A stretch of DNA of 64,000 bases, from positions 124,001-188,000 of the forward strand of contig JAHJHI010000009.1 of NCBI GenBank assembly GCA_018824085.1, written 5' to 3'. The notes below the pieces were generated by a model. The model was given only the letters and a program-made list of their open reading frames with translations, searched no databases and was not told the origin of the DNA. The DNA comes from Gammaproteobacteria bacterium (GTDB lineage: Bacteria; Pseudomonadota; Gammaproteobacteria; Burkholderiales; Rhodocyclaceae). A program made the translations under genes and the position numbers. Below, piece by piece: positions 8,914 to 16,761 of the stretch; the first letter of the stretch is position 1, and every line of letters begins with the position of its first letter.

Positions 8914-10520
8914 GAGTACTCTCCGGTCGTCCCGCCAAGGCGTTCGCGCAGCGCGGCGGCGATGGCCGGCCGATCAAGCTTGCCGTTCGGATTGCGCGGC
9001 AGCGCGCCGCCGAAATCCACGAAATGCGCGGGCACCTGATAGGCCGGCAGGACCTGCCTGCAGCCGGTCCGCAGCGTGTCGGCATCGAACGCGCAGCCGG
9101 ATGGCACGCAGCAGGCGAGCGCAATCACCTGGCCCAGCTCCGCGTGATCGACGCCGACGGCGACACATTCGGCCAGGGCGCCCGAGCCCAGAATCGCGTC
9201 CTCGACCTCGACCGGGCTCACCCGGTAGCCGGACGTCTTGATCATGTCGTCACGCCGGCCGACGAAATACAGGAAGCCGTCGTCGTCGGCCCGCACGGTA
9301 TCGCCGGAAAACACGACGATCTCCTCCCGCACGAGTCCCTCCGGACGCACGCCTGCCGCAGCCGGCAACGGGCGGAAGCGCTCGGCGGTGCGCGCGGCGT
9401 CGTTCCAGTAGCCCTGCGCCACCAGCGGCCCGCGCTGCACCAGTTCGCCCGGCTCGCCCGGTGGGCAGCGGCTGCCGTCGGCGCGCAGCACCAGCACCTC
9501 GGTGCCGGGAATGGCACGGCCGATCGAGTCGGGCCGGCGCGCCACCTCGTCCGGCGGCAGCACCGTTGCGCGGAAGGCCTCGGTCAGTCCGTACATCAGG
9601 AAGGGCTGCGCTGACGGCACGCGCCGGCGCAACGCATCCAGCGTGACGCGCGGCATGCGTCCGCCGGTACTGGCGAAGTAGCGCAGATGGCGATCGATGT
9701 CACCGGGCCAGTCCAGGCGGGCAATCTGCATGTAGAGCGGCGGCACCGCGGTCAGTCCGGTCACCCGTTCGGCCGCCATGGCCTTCACGACGTCGCGCGC
9801 GAGCAGATAGTTGAGCAGCACCACGCGGGCGCCCACGCAGAAAGCCGTGGTCAGTTGCGAAAAGCCGGCATCGAAGGACAGCGGCAAGGCCGCGAGCAGC
9901 GTGTCGTCCGCGTGATTGCCCAGATAGGACACGACGCTGCGCGCGCCGGCGACCATGTTGGCGTGCGACAGCACCACGCCCTTGGGCAGGCCGGTGCTGC
10001 CCGACGTGTAGAGAATGGCCGCGATGTCGGCGTCGATGAGTCGGTGCGGCGCGGTGGCCGGCGCGGCCAGCAGCTGCGGCCACGCGATGGTGCCGTCGCC
10101 CTCTTCGACATCATCGACGAGAACGATGTGCCGCAGCGCCGCGCAATCGGCCCGCACATCACCCAGCACCGGCAAGCGCTGCCGCGACGTCAGCAACAGC
10201 CGCGCGCCGGCGTCCCGCAGGATGTGGCGGACCTGGATCGCCTTGAGCAGCGGATTGACCGGCACGAACACGGCGCCCGCCGCCGCGCAGCCAAAGCTCG
10301 CAACAACCGTTTCGAAGCGCTGTTCGAGGTAGATGGCGACACGATCGCCACGGCCGACGCCCAGCGCGAGCAATCCGTTGGCGAACGCGCGCACGTTGTC
10401 CGCCAGTTCGCCATAGCGCAGGTCGGCCCCGCCGGCACGCAGGGCAACCGCGTCCGGCCGGATTCCGGCGGCATGTTCAATCAGGTGGTGCAGCAGGGTC
10501 GGCGACGAGGAAACCGTCAT
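8910..10520 (-). CDS. AMP-forming acyl/aminoacyl ligase, exosortase A-associated (TIGR03098-like)
   Basis: ANL-superfamily adenylating enzyme of 536 residues. The ATP loop is YTSGSTGLPKG, followed by A5-like MYGLTEAF, A7/A8-like GDTVRADDDGFLYFVGRRDD and the catalytic-lysine motif NPNGKLDR near the C-terminus, so it appears complete and active. It would activate a carboxylic or amino acid as an adenylate and load it onto CoA or the small carrier protein encoded divergently at 10656. The ATG at 10520 was chosen; an in-frame TTG at 10553 would add 11 residues rich in Pro/Arg with no better ribosome binding site. Its substrate cannot be deduced by eye. Confidence 0.88.
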   Translation of the reverse strand: MTVSSSPTLLHHLIEHAAGIRPDAVALRAGGADLRYGELADNVRAFANGLLALGVGRGDRVAIYLEQRFETVVASFGCAAAGAVFVPVNPLLKAIQVRHILRDAGARLLLTSRQRLPVLGDVRADCAALRHIVLVDDVEEGDGTIAWPQLLAAPATAPHRLIDADIAAILYTSGSTGLPKGVVLSHANMVAGARSVVSYLGNHADDTLLAALPLSFDAGFSQLTTAFCVGARVVLLNYLLARDVVKAMAAERVTGLTAVPPLYMQIARLDWPGDIDRHLRYFASTGGRMPRVTLDALRRRVPSAQPFLMYGLTEAFRATVLPPDEVARRPDSIGRAIPGTEVLVLRADGSRCPPGEPGELVQRGPLVAQGYWNDAARTAERFRPLPAAAGVRPEGLVREEIVVFSGDTVRADDDGFLYFVGRRDDMIKTSGYRVSPVEVEDAILGSGALAECVAVGVDHAELGQVIALACCVPSGCAFDADTLRTGCRQVLPAYQVPAHFVDFGGALPRNPNGKLDRPAIAAALRERLGGTTGEYS

Positions 10521-10655
10521 GGCAGGCGGGGAAGCGGGGCGCGGGACACGCAAAATCTATAGCGAAAAGCGCAAAACCTATACTATCCCGCCCCCGGGAC
10601 GCGAAAATTTTTTCGATCCGTTCGCCGCAGACGGCCTATTTGGAGGGAGAGCAGA
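10521..10655. promoter_or_regulatory. Divergent promoter region between ligase and ACP genes
   Basis: A 135-bp divergent gap with an AT-rich island unlike the surrounding DNA. Candidate -10 boxes are TATACT (10579-10584, plus strand) and TATAGA (10561-10556, minus strand). An imperfect palindrome CGAAAATTTTTTCG lies at 10602-10615 and may be an operator. No good -35 box was found, so the exact promoters are uncertain. A clear GGAGGGAGA ribosome binding site for the ACP gene ends at 10650. Confidence 0.45.
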
Positions 10656-10907
10656 GTGGACACGCGGCACATCTTGCGCGAACTGCTGCGCGAGGAACTG
10701 AACCTCGGCGCGCGCGCCGACGGATTCGCGGACGACACACCCCTGCTCGGGGCGGTGCCGGAACTCGATTCCATGGCAGTCGTCGCCGTCATCACGGCGA
10801 TGGAAGAGCGTTTCGGCGTGACGCTCGACGACGCCGACATCGACGGCAGCACCTTTGCCACCTTCGGCTCGCTGCACGGTTTCATCCGCGAACACCTCGC
10901 AACCTGA
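10656..10907 (+). CDS. Stand-alone acyl carrier protein
   Basis: Acyl or peptidyl carrier protein of 83 residues. Ser39 in ELDSMAVV is the expected 4'-phosphopantetheine attachment site and the acidic four-helix pattern is complete. The GTG start is supported by GGAGGGAGA six bases upstream. It is divergent from the adenylating ligase and PLP decarboxylase, and this trio recurs in exosortase A loci. It most likely carries the acyl or aminoacyl group activated by the ligase, ready for decarboxylation or transfer to the polysaccharide. It is unlikely to be the fatty-acid ACP, which normally sits with fab genes. Confidence 0.9.
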   Translation: MDTRHILRELLREELNLGARADGFADDTPLLGAVPELDSMAVVAVITAMEERFGVTLDDADIDGSTFATFGSLHGFIREHLAT

Positions 10908-10920
10908 CGCAGCCCCCCGT

Positions 10921-12105
10921 CTACCAGGCGGCCGCGAACAGCGCCGCACCCGTCAGAGCCAGCAGCAGCGCGGCCAGCTTGCGCCGCCGGCCCGGCCGGT
11001 CCATCCGGTGCAGCAGTGCGCGCAGCCGGCTGGCCGGGCGCCGGTCCAGCAGCTCGCCGCCCGCGCAATACTGCCGCGCCAGCTCCGCCACCGTGACGAA
11101 ACGCAGCGCGGGCCGGGCCGCCAGCGCTGCCGCCAGCAACTCGTCCATCGCCTGCAGGCTGGCCGCATGCTGCGCCGACGCGCCGACGAAATTGGCTCGA
11201 TGCGTCTCCAGCAGTGCCGGTCGACGCTGCGACCACTTGGCGTCCAGCGCCGCCAGTCCACGCGGTGCGCGGTGACCGCGCACCGGTTCGAAATAGTCGT
11301 CCCGCACCATCGCGACCAGCCCGGACGCACTGCGCTGCCCGTTGCGGTAATCGATGCCGGTATCCACCGGCAGGCCGTCGGCACCGCGCATTTCGTAGCG
11401 CTCGCCCGGCGTGACGAGAAAACGCACGCCTTCGGCCGCCCAGGCGCGCTCCACGGTTTCGTTCCAGACGAAGGTCGGCGGCACGACAACCTCGGGGGTC
11501 GCACCGAAACACTGGCGGAACAACGCCACCTCCTGCGCGACGCGATCGCGGATGTCCGCCTCGCTCAACGCGACCGAAGGCAACACCGACGCATCGGTCC
11601 AGCGACTCTGCAACGGCGACGGCAGCGCCTCGGTTTCGGCAAACGGCGCAGTGGCCAGCCAGTCGCGCAGCGCAGGATCATTCGCCGAAGCACGCAGCAG
11701 CGCGTCCGGATGGTAGTGCTCCATGCCGTGCAGCTGCAGGTCGAACACGCCGTCGGCCACGCCCGCGCGCATCGCCTCGACGACCGGCGCCATGCGCGCA
11801 TCGGCCACCGTCACACGGGCCGCATGCAGTGCCTCGTGCGGCGTCGCGCCGGCCCCCGGCCCGGCCAGGATGACACCCAGCGTCATCACCGGATGGCGTC
11901 CCGCCGTGTCGCGATGCCGGCGCAGCACGGCCGCGATGTCGTGCAGCGCGGCTGCCTGCCCGGGCGCGCCATAGCCCCAGTCGTCGCCCTCGAACACCAT
12001 TACCGGATGACGCAGGCAGGGCTCCGCCCAGGCCGCCGCAAGCTCGCGCCGCAGCGACCACAGCGCAAGGGCCCACAACAACAGGACTGCCAGCACACCG
12101 TACAT
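10921..12105 (-). CDS. Membrane-anchored NodB-like polysaccharide deacetylase (divergent)
   Basis: Protein of 394 residues with an N-terminal membrane anchor (MYGVLAVLLLWALALW) and a hydrophobic C-terminal tail. The middle resembles the NodB/deacetylase beta-barrel: FEGDDWGYG could supply the catalytic and metal Asp pair, and LHGMEHYH matches the metal-binding HxxxH pattern. The match to canonical motifs is loose, so a related glycoside hydrolase or an inactive homologue is possible. The ATG at 12105 has a perfect AGGAGGTGA ribosome binding site; longer in-frame starts up to 12405 would run into the neighbouring divergent region and lack such a site. It ends 13 bp from the convergent ACP gene. 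Deacetylation of the EPS outside the inner membrane is the likely role. Confidence 0.62.
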   Translation of the reverse strand: MYGVLAVLLLWALALWSLRRELAAAWAEPCLRHPVMVFEGDDWGYGAPGQAAALHDIAAVLRRHRDTAGRHPVMTLGVILAGPGAGATPHEALHAARVTVADARMAPVVEAMRAGVADGVFDLQLHGMEHYHPDALLRASANDPALRDWLATAPFAETEALPSPLQSRWTDASVLPSVALSEADIRDRVAQEVALFRQCFGATPEVVVPPTFVWNETVERAWAAEGVRFLVTPGERYEMRGADGLPVDTGIDYRNGQRSASGLVAMVRDDYFEPVRGHRAPRGLAALDAKWSQRRPALLETHRANFVGASAQHAASLQAMDELLAAALAARPALRFVTVAELARQYCAGGELLDRRPASRLRALLHRMDRPGRRRKLAALLLALTGAALFAAAW

Positions 12106-12183
12106 CGTCACCTCCTCAGGGTGCGCACTTTGGCACAGTCGCCGCCGGCAGCGCCGCGGCAGCCGGACACCTTCCGTGACTGA

Positions 12184-12198
12184 TGGCACTTCCGGGGC
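12184..12198 (+). promoter_or_regulatory. Possible sigma-54 (-24/-12) promoter element
   Basis: TGGCAC-N5-GGGC matches the sigma-54 -24 box exactly and has the essential GC at -12, but lacks the TT of the consensus TTGC. A second TGGCAC-N5-CCGC occurs at 12131-12145. They lie in the 235-bp divergent gap ahead of the long accessory operon, and the locus encodes a sigma-54 activator (PrsR). TGGCAC is not rare in GC-rich DNA, so this is only suggestive. Confidence 0.25.
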
Positions 12199-12340
12199 CG
12201 ACAACTGCGCCCGCCCCCCTACCCGGGAGCGCGCCGCGCCGGGATAATCGCCGCTTCCGGCTCGCCGCGCACCGGCCTGCCCGGCCCCGCCTGCGGGCCG
12301 CCCGCCACCCGTCTCCGAGCCAGCCTCCACCGACACCTCC

Positions 12341-15300
12341 ATGCCCAACGATTCGCGCCGGACCCGGACCGTCATCGCGGCATGCCTGCTGTACACCGCA
12401 CTCATCGTCTGGGGCAGCCTCTACCCCTTCACGGACTGGCGCCAGCACGTCGATACGCTGCACTTCCTGACGACGTGGAACGTGCGCGCGCTGTCCGCGC
12501 CCGACCTCGTCGTCAACGCGCTGATCTACATACCGCTCGGCGTCGGCATCCGTCTCGTCACGCGTCGCTGGCCGGTCGCCCTGTCAGTGGTGCTGGCCAC
12601 CGCATTCGCCGGCGCACTGAGCTTCAGCATCGAAGCCACGCAGGCCCATCTGCCGCAACGCGTGTCCTCGCTCGCCGATTTCGTGCTGAACACCGCGGGC
12701 GGTCTGGTCGGAGCGAGCTTCGCCGGCCTGCTGACGCCGCGCCGTCGGCTGGTCGCGCGGCTGATCGCGTGGCGCCGCCGCACCTTCCAGCCCACCGTCG
12801 AGGCCGATCTGGCACTGGCGGCGCTGGGCGCCTGGGCGCTGGCCCAGCTCACCCCCTTCATTCCGTCGCTCGACCCGGGCACGCTGCGCAGCGGCCTCGC
12901 GCCGCTGGCCACCGTCCTGCGCGACTTCTCCGCATTCGATCCGGCACGCATGGCCGGCAGCGCGCTGGAAATGCTCGCGCTGACGCTGCTGGCGCGCGAC
13001 GCACGCCAGCGCAACGTGTCGATCACGCGCGGCATGTGGCTGTTCGCCTTCGCCGTGCTGCTGCTCAAGGTGCCCGTCATCAGCCGCCAGCTGTCGGCCG
13101 AGGCGCTGCTCGGCGTCGCCACGGGCCTGTCGCTCGGTCTGGGCCTGCCGCGGCGGCTCAAGCCCTGGCGTCCGGCGCTCGCCACGCTGGCCATCACGCT
13201 GGCGCTCGTCATCAGCGAAATGGCACCGCAGCCGGGTGCGTTGCGCGCACTGAACTGGACCCCCTTCGTCGCCCACATGAACAATCCGATGCTGGGCGTC
13301 GGCGTGTTGATCGACAGCGTATGGCCCTACCTGATACTCGCGACGGCCATGCTCGGCCTGGCCCGGTCCGGGCGCCTCGCGGCGGTCGTCATCGTGCTCG
13401 TCTGCGGCGGCCTGTCGTTCACCCTGGAATGGCTGCAGCAGTACATACCGGGACGCACCGCCGACATCACGACCGCGCTGGTCGCCTTCGCCACGGCGCT
13501 GCTGGTGGTACGCCACGCCGCCCACGCGCGTCCGGCCGGAGAGCCGGTGCGCATGCGCCACGGCCCCGGTCTGGCCGGCGTGCTGGTGACGGCCGTCCTG
13601 CTGTGCAGCGCCACCGCCGTCTGGTCGCTGGCGCGCAATCCGGCGCCAACGGTGGTCGCGTCGTCGCGCGGCAAGCCCGCGTTGCCGGAGCCGGACGAGC
13701 TGCTGCTGCCCGCCATGCCGGGTTTCCGGCACGCGCATCCGCGCCTGCCCTATCCGTCCGCGTCGGACATCTTCCGCCTGCAGACGGAAAACCCCGACTA
13801 CATCCGGCAACTGGTGCAGCGCGCCCAGGGCGGCAAGGGCGATCTGGGCGCCGCCATCGTCGCGGCCGTGCTGGCGCCGGAGTCGCAGGACGTGCGCGTC
13901 ATCGTCGAGCGGGTGATCCGGCTCAAGCCGACCTGGCGCGGCCACGCGCAGACGAAGCCGATCGCGCAGACCTACGACTGGCTCCACTCGCGCGTCCCGC
14001 CCGACCTGATGCCCCGCCTCAAGGACAAGGTGATCGAAGCCTGCAACCACCAGATCGGCGTCATCCGCAAGGAGGCGCTGTCGCCCTACAACGTCTATCT
14101 GTACAACGCGCCCTTCCAGGCGTTGATGGCGTGCGCGCTCGCGATCCATGACGACGATCCGCGCGCGCGTCCGGTCATGGCCTTCACCTACGACTACTGG
14201 ATCAACCGCGTACTGCCGGTGTGGCGGCAGATCGGCGGACGCAACGGCGGCTGGCACGAGGGCAAGGAATACGTCGGCATCGGCATCGGCCAGGCCATCT
14301 ACCAGCTGCCCGCGATGTGGCGCTCGGCCACCGGCGAAGACCTGTTCCGGACCGAGCCGGCGCTGCGCGGCTTTCTCGACTTCCTCGTCTACCGCAACCT
14401 GCCGGACGACACGGCGGTGCACTGGGGCGACGGCCGCTTCGCGCAGCGCAAGGTCGACGACGCGGCCGCGCTGGCGCTGGAATACCGCCACAGCGCGGCC
14501 TACACGCTGGCCAGCCGGCGCGACGCGAAACCGGCGCCGACGTCGTGGCCCTGGGGCCCGCTGGGCGACGCCACGCTGTACGACCCGCAGGCCGTGCGCG
14601 CGCTGCCGCTGACCTTCGTCACGGACGGCATCGGTCAGGTGTTCGCGCGCAGCAGCTGGGACGCCGACGCCACGCATCTGAGCTTCAAGGCCGGCGACAA
14701 CTACTGGTCGCACAGCCACCTGGACCAGGGCGCGTTCACGCTGTTCAAGGGCGCGCCGCTGGCGATCGACAGCGGCTGCTACTGCGGCTATGGCACCGAC
14801 CACCATCTGAACTACGACTACCAGACCATCGCCCACAACACGCTGACCGTCACCGACCCGGCCGACACGCTGCCGATGCCGGCCCGCCAGGGCAAGCATC
14901 CTCGCGTCGTCGCCAACGATGGCGGCCAGCGCCGCGTCGGCTCCGGCTGGGATCTGCACGCGGCGCCGCTGGACATCGACGACTGGCGGCGCAAATACGA
15001 CGACTTCCATACCGGACGCCTGGTGCGCGTGGCCGAACAGGACGGCCTGCTGATCGCGCTGACCGACATCACCGCCGCCTATACCAGTGCGCAGACCGGC
15101 GCCCGCAGCTTCCACCACCGCACGCGGCGCGTGGAAAAGGCCTGGCGCATCTTCGTCTATGACCGCGTGGCGGACGTGCTCGTCGTACAGGACACCGTCG
15201 AGGCGACGCGCGCCGGTTTCGTCAAACGCTGGCTGCTGCACAGCGCGCTGCAGCCGCAGGTCAGCGGCCGGCGCTTCGTACTGGAGCGCGCGGCCACCGC

Positions 15301-15781
15301 AGCCGTCACCGGGCAGCCCCGCCTGGAAGGCGAGGTGCTGTTTCCGCGCGATGCACGCGTGCTGCCGATAGGCGGCCCCGGCTTCGAGTTCTTCGTAGAC
15401 GGGCGCAACTACGACGAGGACGGCGACATCGCCGCCAACATCGCTCGCGGCCCGGCGGATCTCGACCCCGGCGCCTGGCGGCTCGAAGTCACGCCCGCCG
15501 TCCCTGCGAAGGAAGACCGCTTCCTCGTCGTGCTGCGCCCCGGTCTCGGCGCGCTGCCCGCCATGACCGTGACGCCGGTGGACGACGGCGACGCGATCGG
15601 CGCCGACATTTCGCTGCCGGGCCGCGCGCTCAGCCTGCGCTATCCGCACGACCGCCTCGGCGTCGTCGCCACGCTGACCGTGCCCGGCGCCCCGCCGCGC
15701 GTGCTCACGATCGAGGGCGAGGGCTCGCAGGCGCCGGCCGCCGGATGGATCGATCAACTTCGCGCATGGATGTCCCGATGA
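12341..15781 (+). CDS. VanZ-like membrane domain fused to heparinase II/III-like lyase
   Basis: An 1146-residue fusion. The first 400 residues carry two VanZ-like membrane modules: one begins with LYTALIVWGSLYPF and has FSIEATQAHLPQR, the second has FTLEWLQQYIPGRTADI. A linker precedes an all-helical region with PYNVYLYNAPF and a C-terminal heparinase II/III-like beta domain with SHSHLDQGAFTLF (about 787-799), DSGCYCGYG and AHNTLTV. The latter family cleaves uronic-acid polysaccharides by beta-elimination, so this enzyme could trim or release the EPS; the VanZ part would hold it in the membrane. It overlaps the next gene by ATGA and heads the plus-strand accessory operon. The fusion is uninterrupted in frame, not a sequencing join. 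Substrate unknown. Confidence 0.82.
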   Translation: MPNDSRRTRTVIAACLLYTALIVWGSLYPFTDWRQHVDTLHFLTTWNVRALSAPDLVVNALIYIPLGVGIRLVTRRWPVALSVVLATAFAGALSFSIEATQAHLPQRVSSLADFVLNTAGGLVGASFAGLLTPRRRLVARLIAWRRRTFQPTVEADLALAALGAWALAQLTPFIPSLDPGTLRSGLAPLATVLRDFSAFDPARMAGSALEMLALTLLARDARQRNVSITRGMWLFAFAVLLLKVPVISRQLSAEALLGVATGLSLGLGLPRRLKPWRPALATLAITLALVISEMAPQPGALRALNWTPFVAHMNNPMLGVGVLIDSVWPYLILATAMLGLARSGRLAAVVIVLVCGGLSFTLEWLQQYIPGRTADITTALVAFATALLVVRHAAHARPAGEPVRMRHGPGLAGVLVTAVLLCSATAVWSLARNPAPTVVASSRGKPALPEPDELLLPAMPGFRHAHPRLPYPSASDIFRLQTENPDYIRQLVQRAQGGKGDLGAAIVAAVLAPESQDVRVIVERVIRLKPTWRGHAQTKPIAQTYDWLHSRVPPDLMPRLKDKVIEACNHQIGVIRKEALSPYNVYLYNAPFQALMACALAIHDDDPRARPVMAFTYDYWINRVLPVWRQIGGRNGGWHEGKEYVGIGIGQAIYQLPAMWRSATGEDLFRTEPALRGFLDFLVYRNLPDDTAVHWGDGRFAQRKVDDAAALALEYRHSAAYTLASRRDAKPAPTSWPWGPLGDATLYDPQAVRALPLTFVTDGIGQVFARSSWDADATHLSFKAGDNYWSHSHLDQGAFTLFKGAPLAIDSGCYCGYGTDHHLNYDYQTIAHNTLTVTDPADTLPMPARQGKHPRVVANDGGQRRVGSGWDLHAAPLDIDDWRRKYDDFHTGRLVRVAEQDGLLIALTDITAAYTSAQTGARSFHHRTRRVEKAWRIFVYDRVADVLVVQDTVEATRAGFVKRWLLHSALQPQVSGRRFVLERAATAAVTGQPRLEGEVLFPRDARVLPIGGPGFEFFVDGRNYDEDGDIAANIARGPADLDPGAWRLEVTPAVPAKEDRFLVVLRPGLGALPAMTVTPVDDGDAIGADISLPGRALSLRYPHDRLGVVATLTVPGAPPRVLTIEGEGSQAPAAGWIDQLRAWMSR

Positions 15782-16761
15782 AGCATGGATGGAGCGCCGC
15801 CTTCGGGCCGGCTGCATGGATTGCGCTGGCACTTCTGGCCAGTTTTGAATTCGCGCTGCACAGCGATGCGGTGATCGAGCGCTACCGCGCGGTGTTCGCC
15901 GTCGGCCGCGCCGCCGACAAGATCGCCCATGTCGAGCGCACGCGCCCGGCACTGCTGCTGCTCGGCAACAGCCGCGCCGACAACGGCATCGTGCCGGATG
16001 CCGTGCTCGCGGCCGCGGGCCGCCCCGACGGCGTCGCCGCCTTCAATCTCGGCATGCCGGGCGCCAACGCACTGGTGCTGCACGGCGTCACCGAACGGCT
16101 GCTGGCCGACGGCGCGGCGGTACCTTCGGATGTATTCGTCACGCTGGACGAAACGCTGTTCCAGCACGAGGATTCGCTCGGCTACTACGGCTTCTTCGCC
16201 GACCGTGGCGAGCTGTGGCGCAGCGGCTTTCACGCCGAACTGTTCGGCTCGCTGCTGCGCACCTGGTACTACAGCGGCAACCTGCGCCAGCTGCGCGAAC
16301 CGGACAAGCTGCTGCGCTTCGCTCAGGCCAGCGTCGGCGACGTGGAGCCGCTCGGCGGCGGTGCGGCGCAGACGCTGGGCTACCGCGCCGGCTTCAAGGG
16401 CCGCTTCCAGACGCGCGAACAACTGATGGCGCAGGAAGCCGGCACGCGCGCGCCGCCCGACCCGCGCATGGCGGAGGCCATGCTCGCACTGGTCGAGCGC
16501 CTGCACCGCGCCGGCGCGCGCGTGCATCTGGTCGCCACGCCGCTGTACGGACGTGCGTCCGCCTTCGGGCCGGACGCGCAACCGGGTCCCTACGCCGACA
16601 TGATGCCGGCACTGGCCGCCCGCGGCGGCCGCTGGCTGGCGGTACCGCTGCCGGAGCTCGACGCGGACAAGTTCGCCGACCCCGGACACCTGAACGACAC
16701 CGGCGCCCGCCTGTACAGCGCGGCACTCGGCCGGGCATGGGCGCAGGAGCGCACGCAATGA
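15778..16761 (+). CDS. SGNH-fold protein, AlgJ/AlgX-like partner of MBOAT (copy 1)
   Basis: A 327-residue protein with an N-terminal membrane anchor (WIALALLASFEFALHS) and an extracytoplasmic SGNH-like domain. LLLGNSRADNG supplies the nucleophile-type Ser block, and FADPGHLNDTGARLY supplies the Asp-His pair at the C-terminus. Such proteins work with MBOAT acyltransferases to move acetyl groups onto exported polysaccharide. The ATG at 15778 overlaps the upstream stop as ATGA; its own stop overlaps the MBOAT start the same way. An in-frame ATG at 15745 would lie inside the heparinase gene and is not needed. Confidence 0.8.
   Translation: MKHGWSAAFGPAAWIALALLASFEFALHSDAVIERYRAVFAVGRAADKIAHVERTRPALLLLGNSRADNGIVPDAVLAAAGRPDGVAAFNLGMPGANALVLHGVTERLLADGAAVPSDVFVTLDETLFQHEDSLGYYGFFADRGELWRSGFHAELFGSLLRTWYYSGNLRQLREPDKLLRFAQASVGDVEPLGGGAAQTLGYRAGFKGRFQTREQLMAQEAGTRAPPDPRMAEAMLALVERLHRAGARVHLVATPLYGRASAFGPDAQPGPYADMMPALAARGGRWLAVPLPELDADKFADPGHLNDTGARLYSAALGRAWAQERTQ

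Noticed and set aside
12106-12405. Extended start for the 10921 deacetylase-like gene
   Set aside because: The extension is Arg/Gly-rich, overlaps the divergent gene and lacks a ribosome binding site, whereas 12105 has a perfect one.
12584-15952. Very long open frame (over 1100 codons) on the minus strand opposite the VanZ-heparinase gene
   Set aside because: It is an antisense mirror of a strongly coding gene in high-GC DNA. Its product is Arg/Gly/Ala/Gln-rich with no domain.
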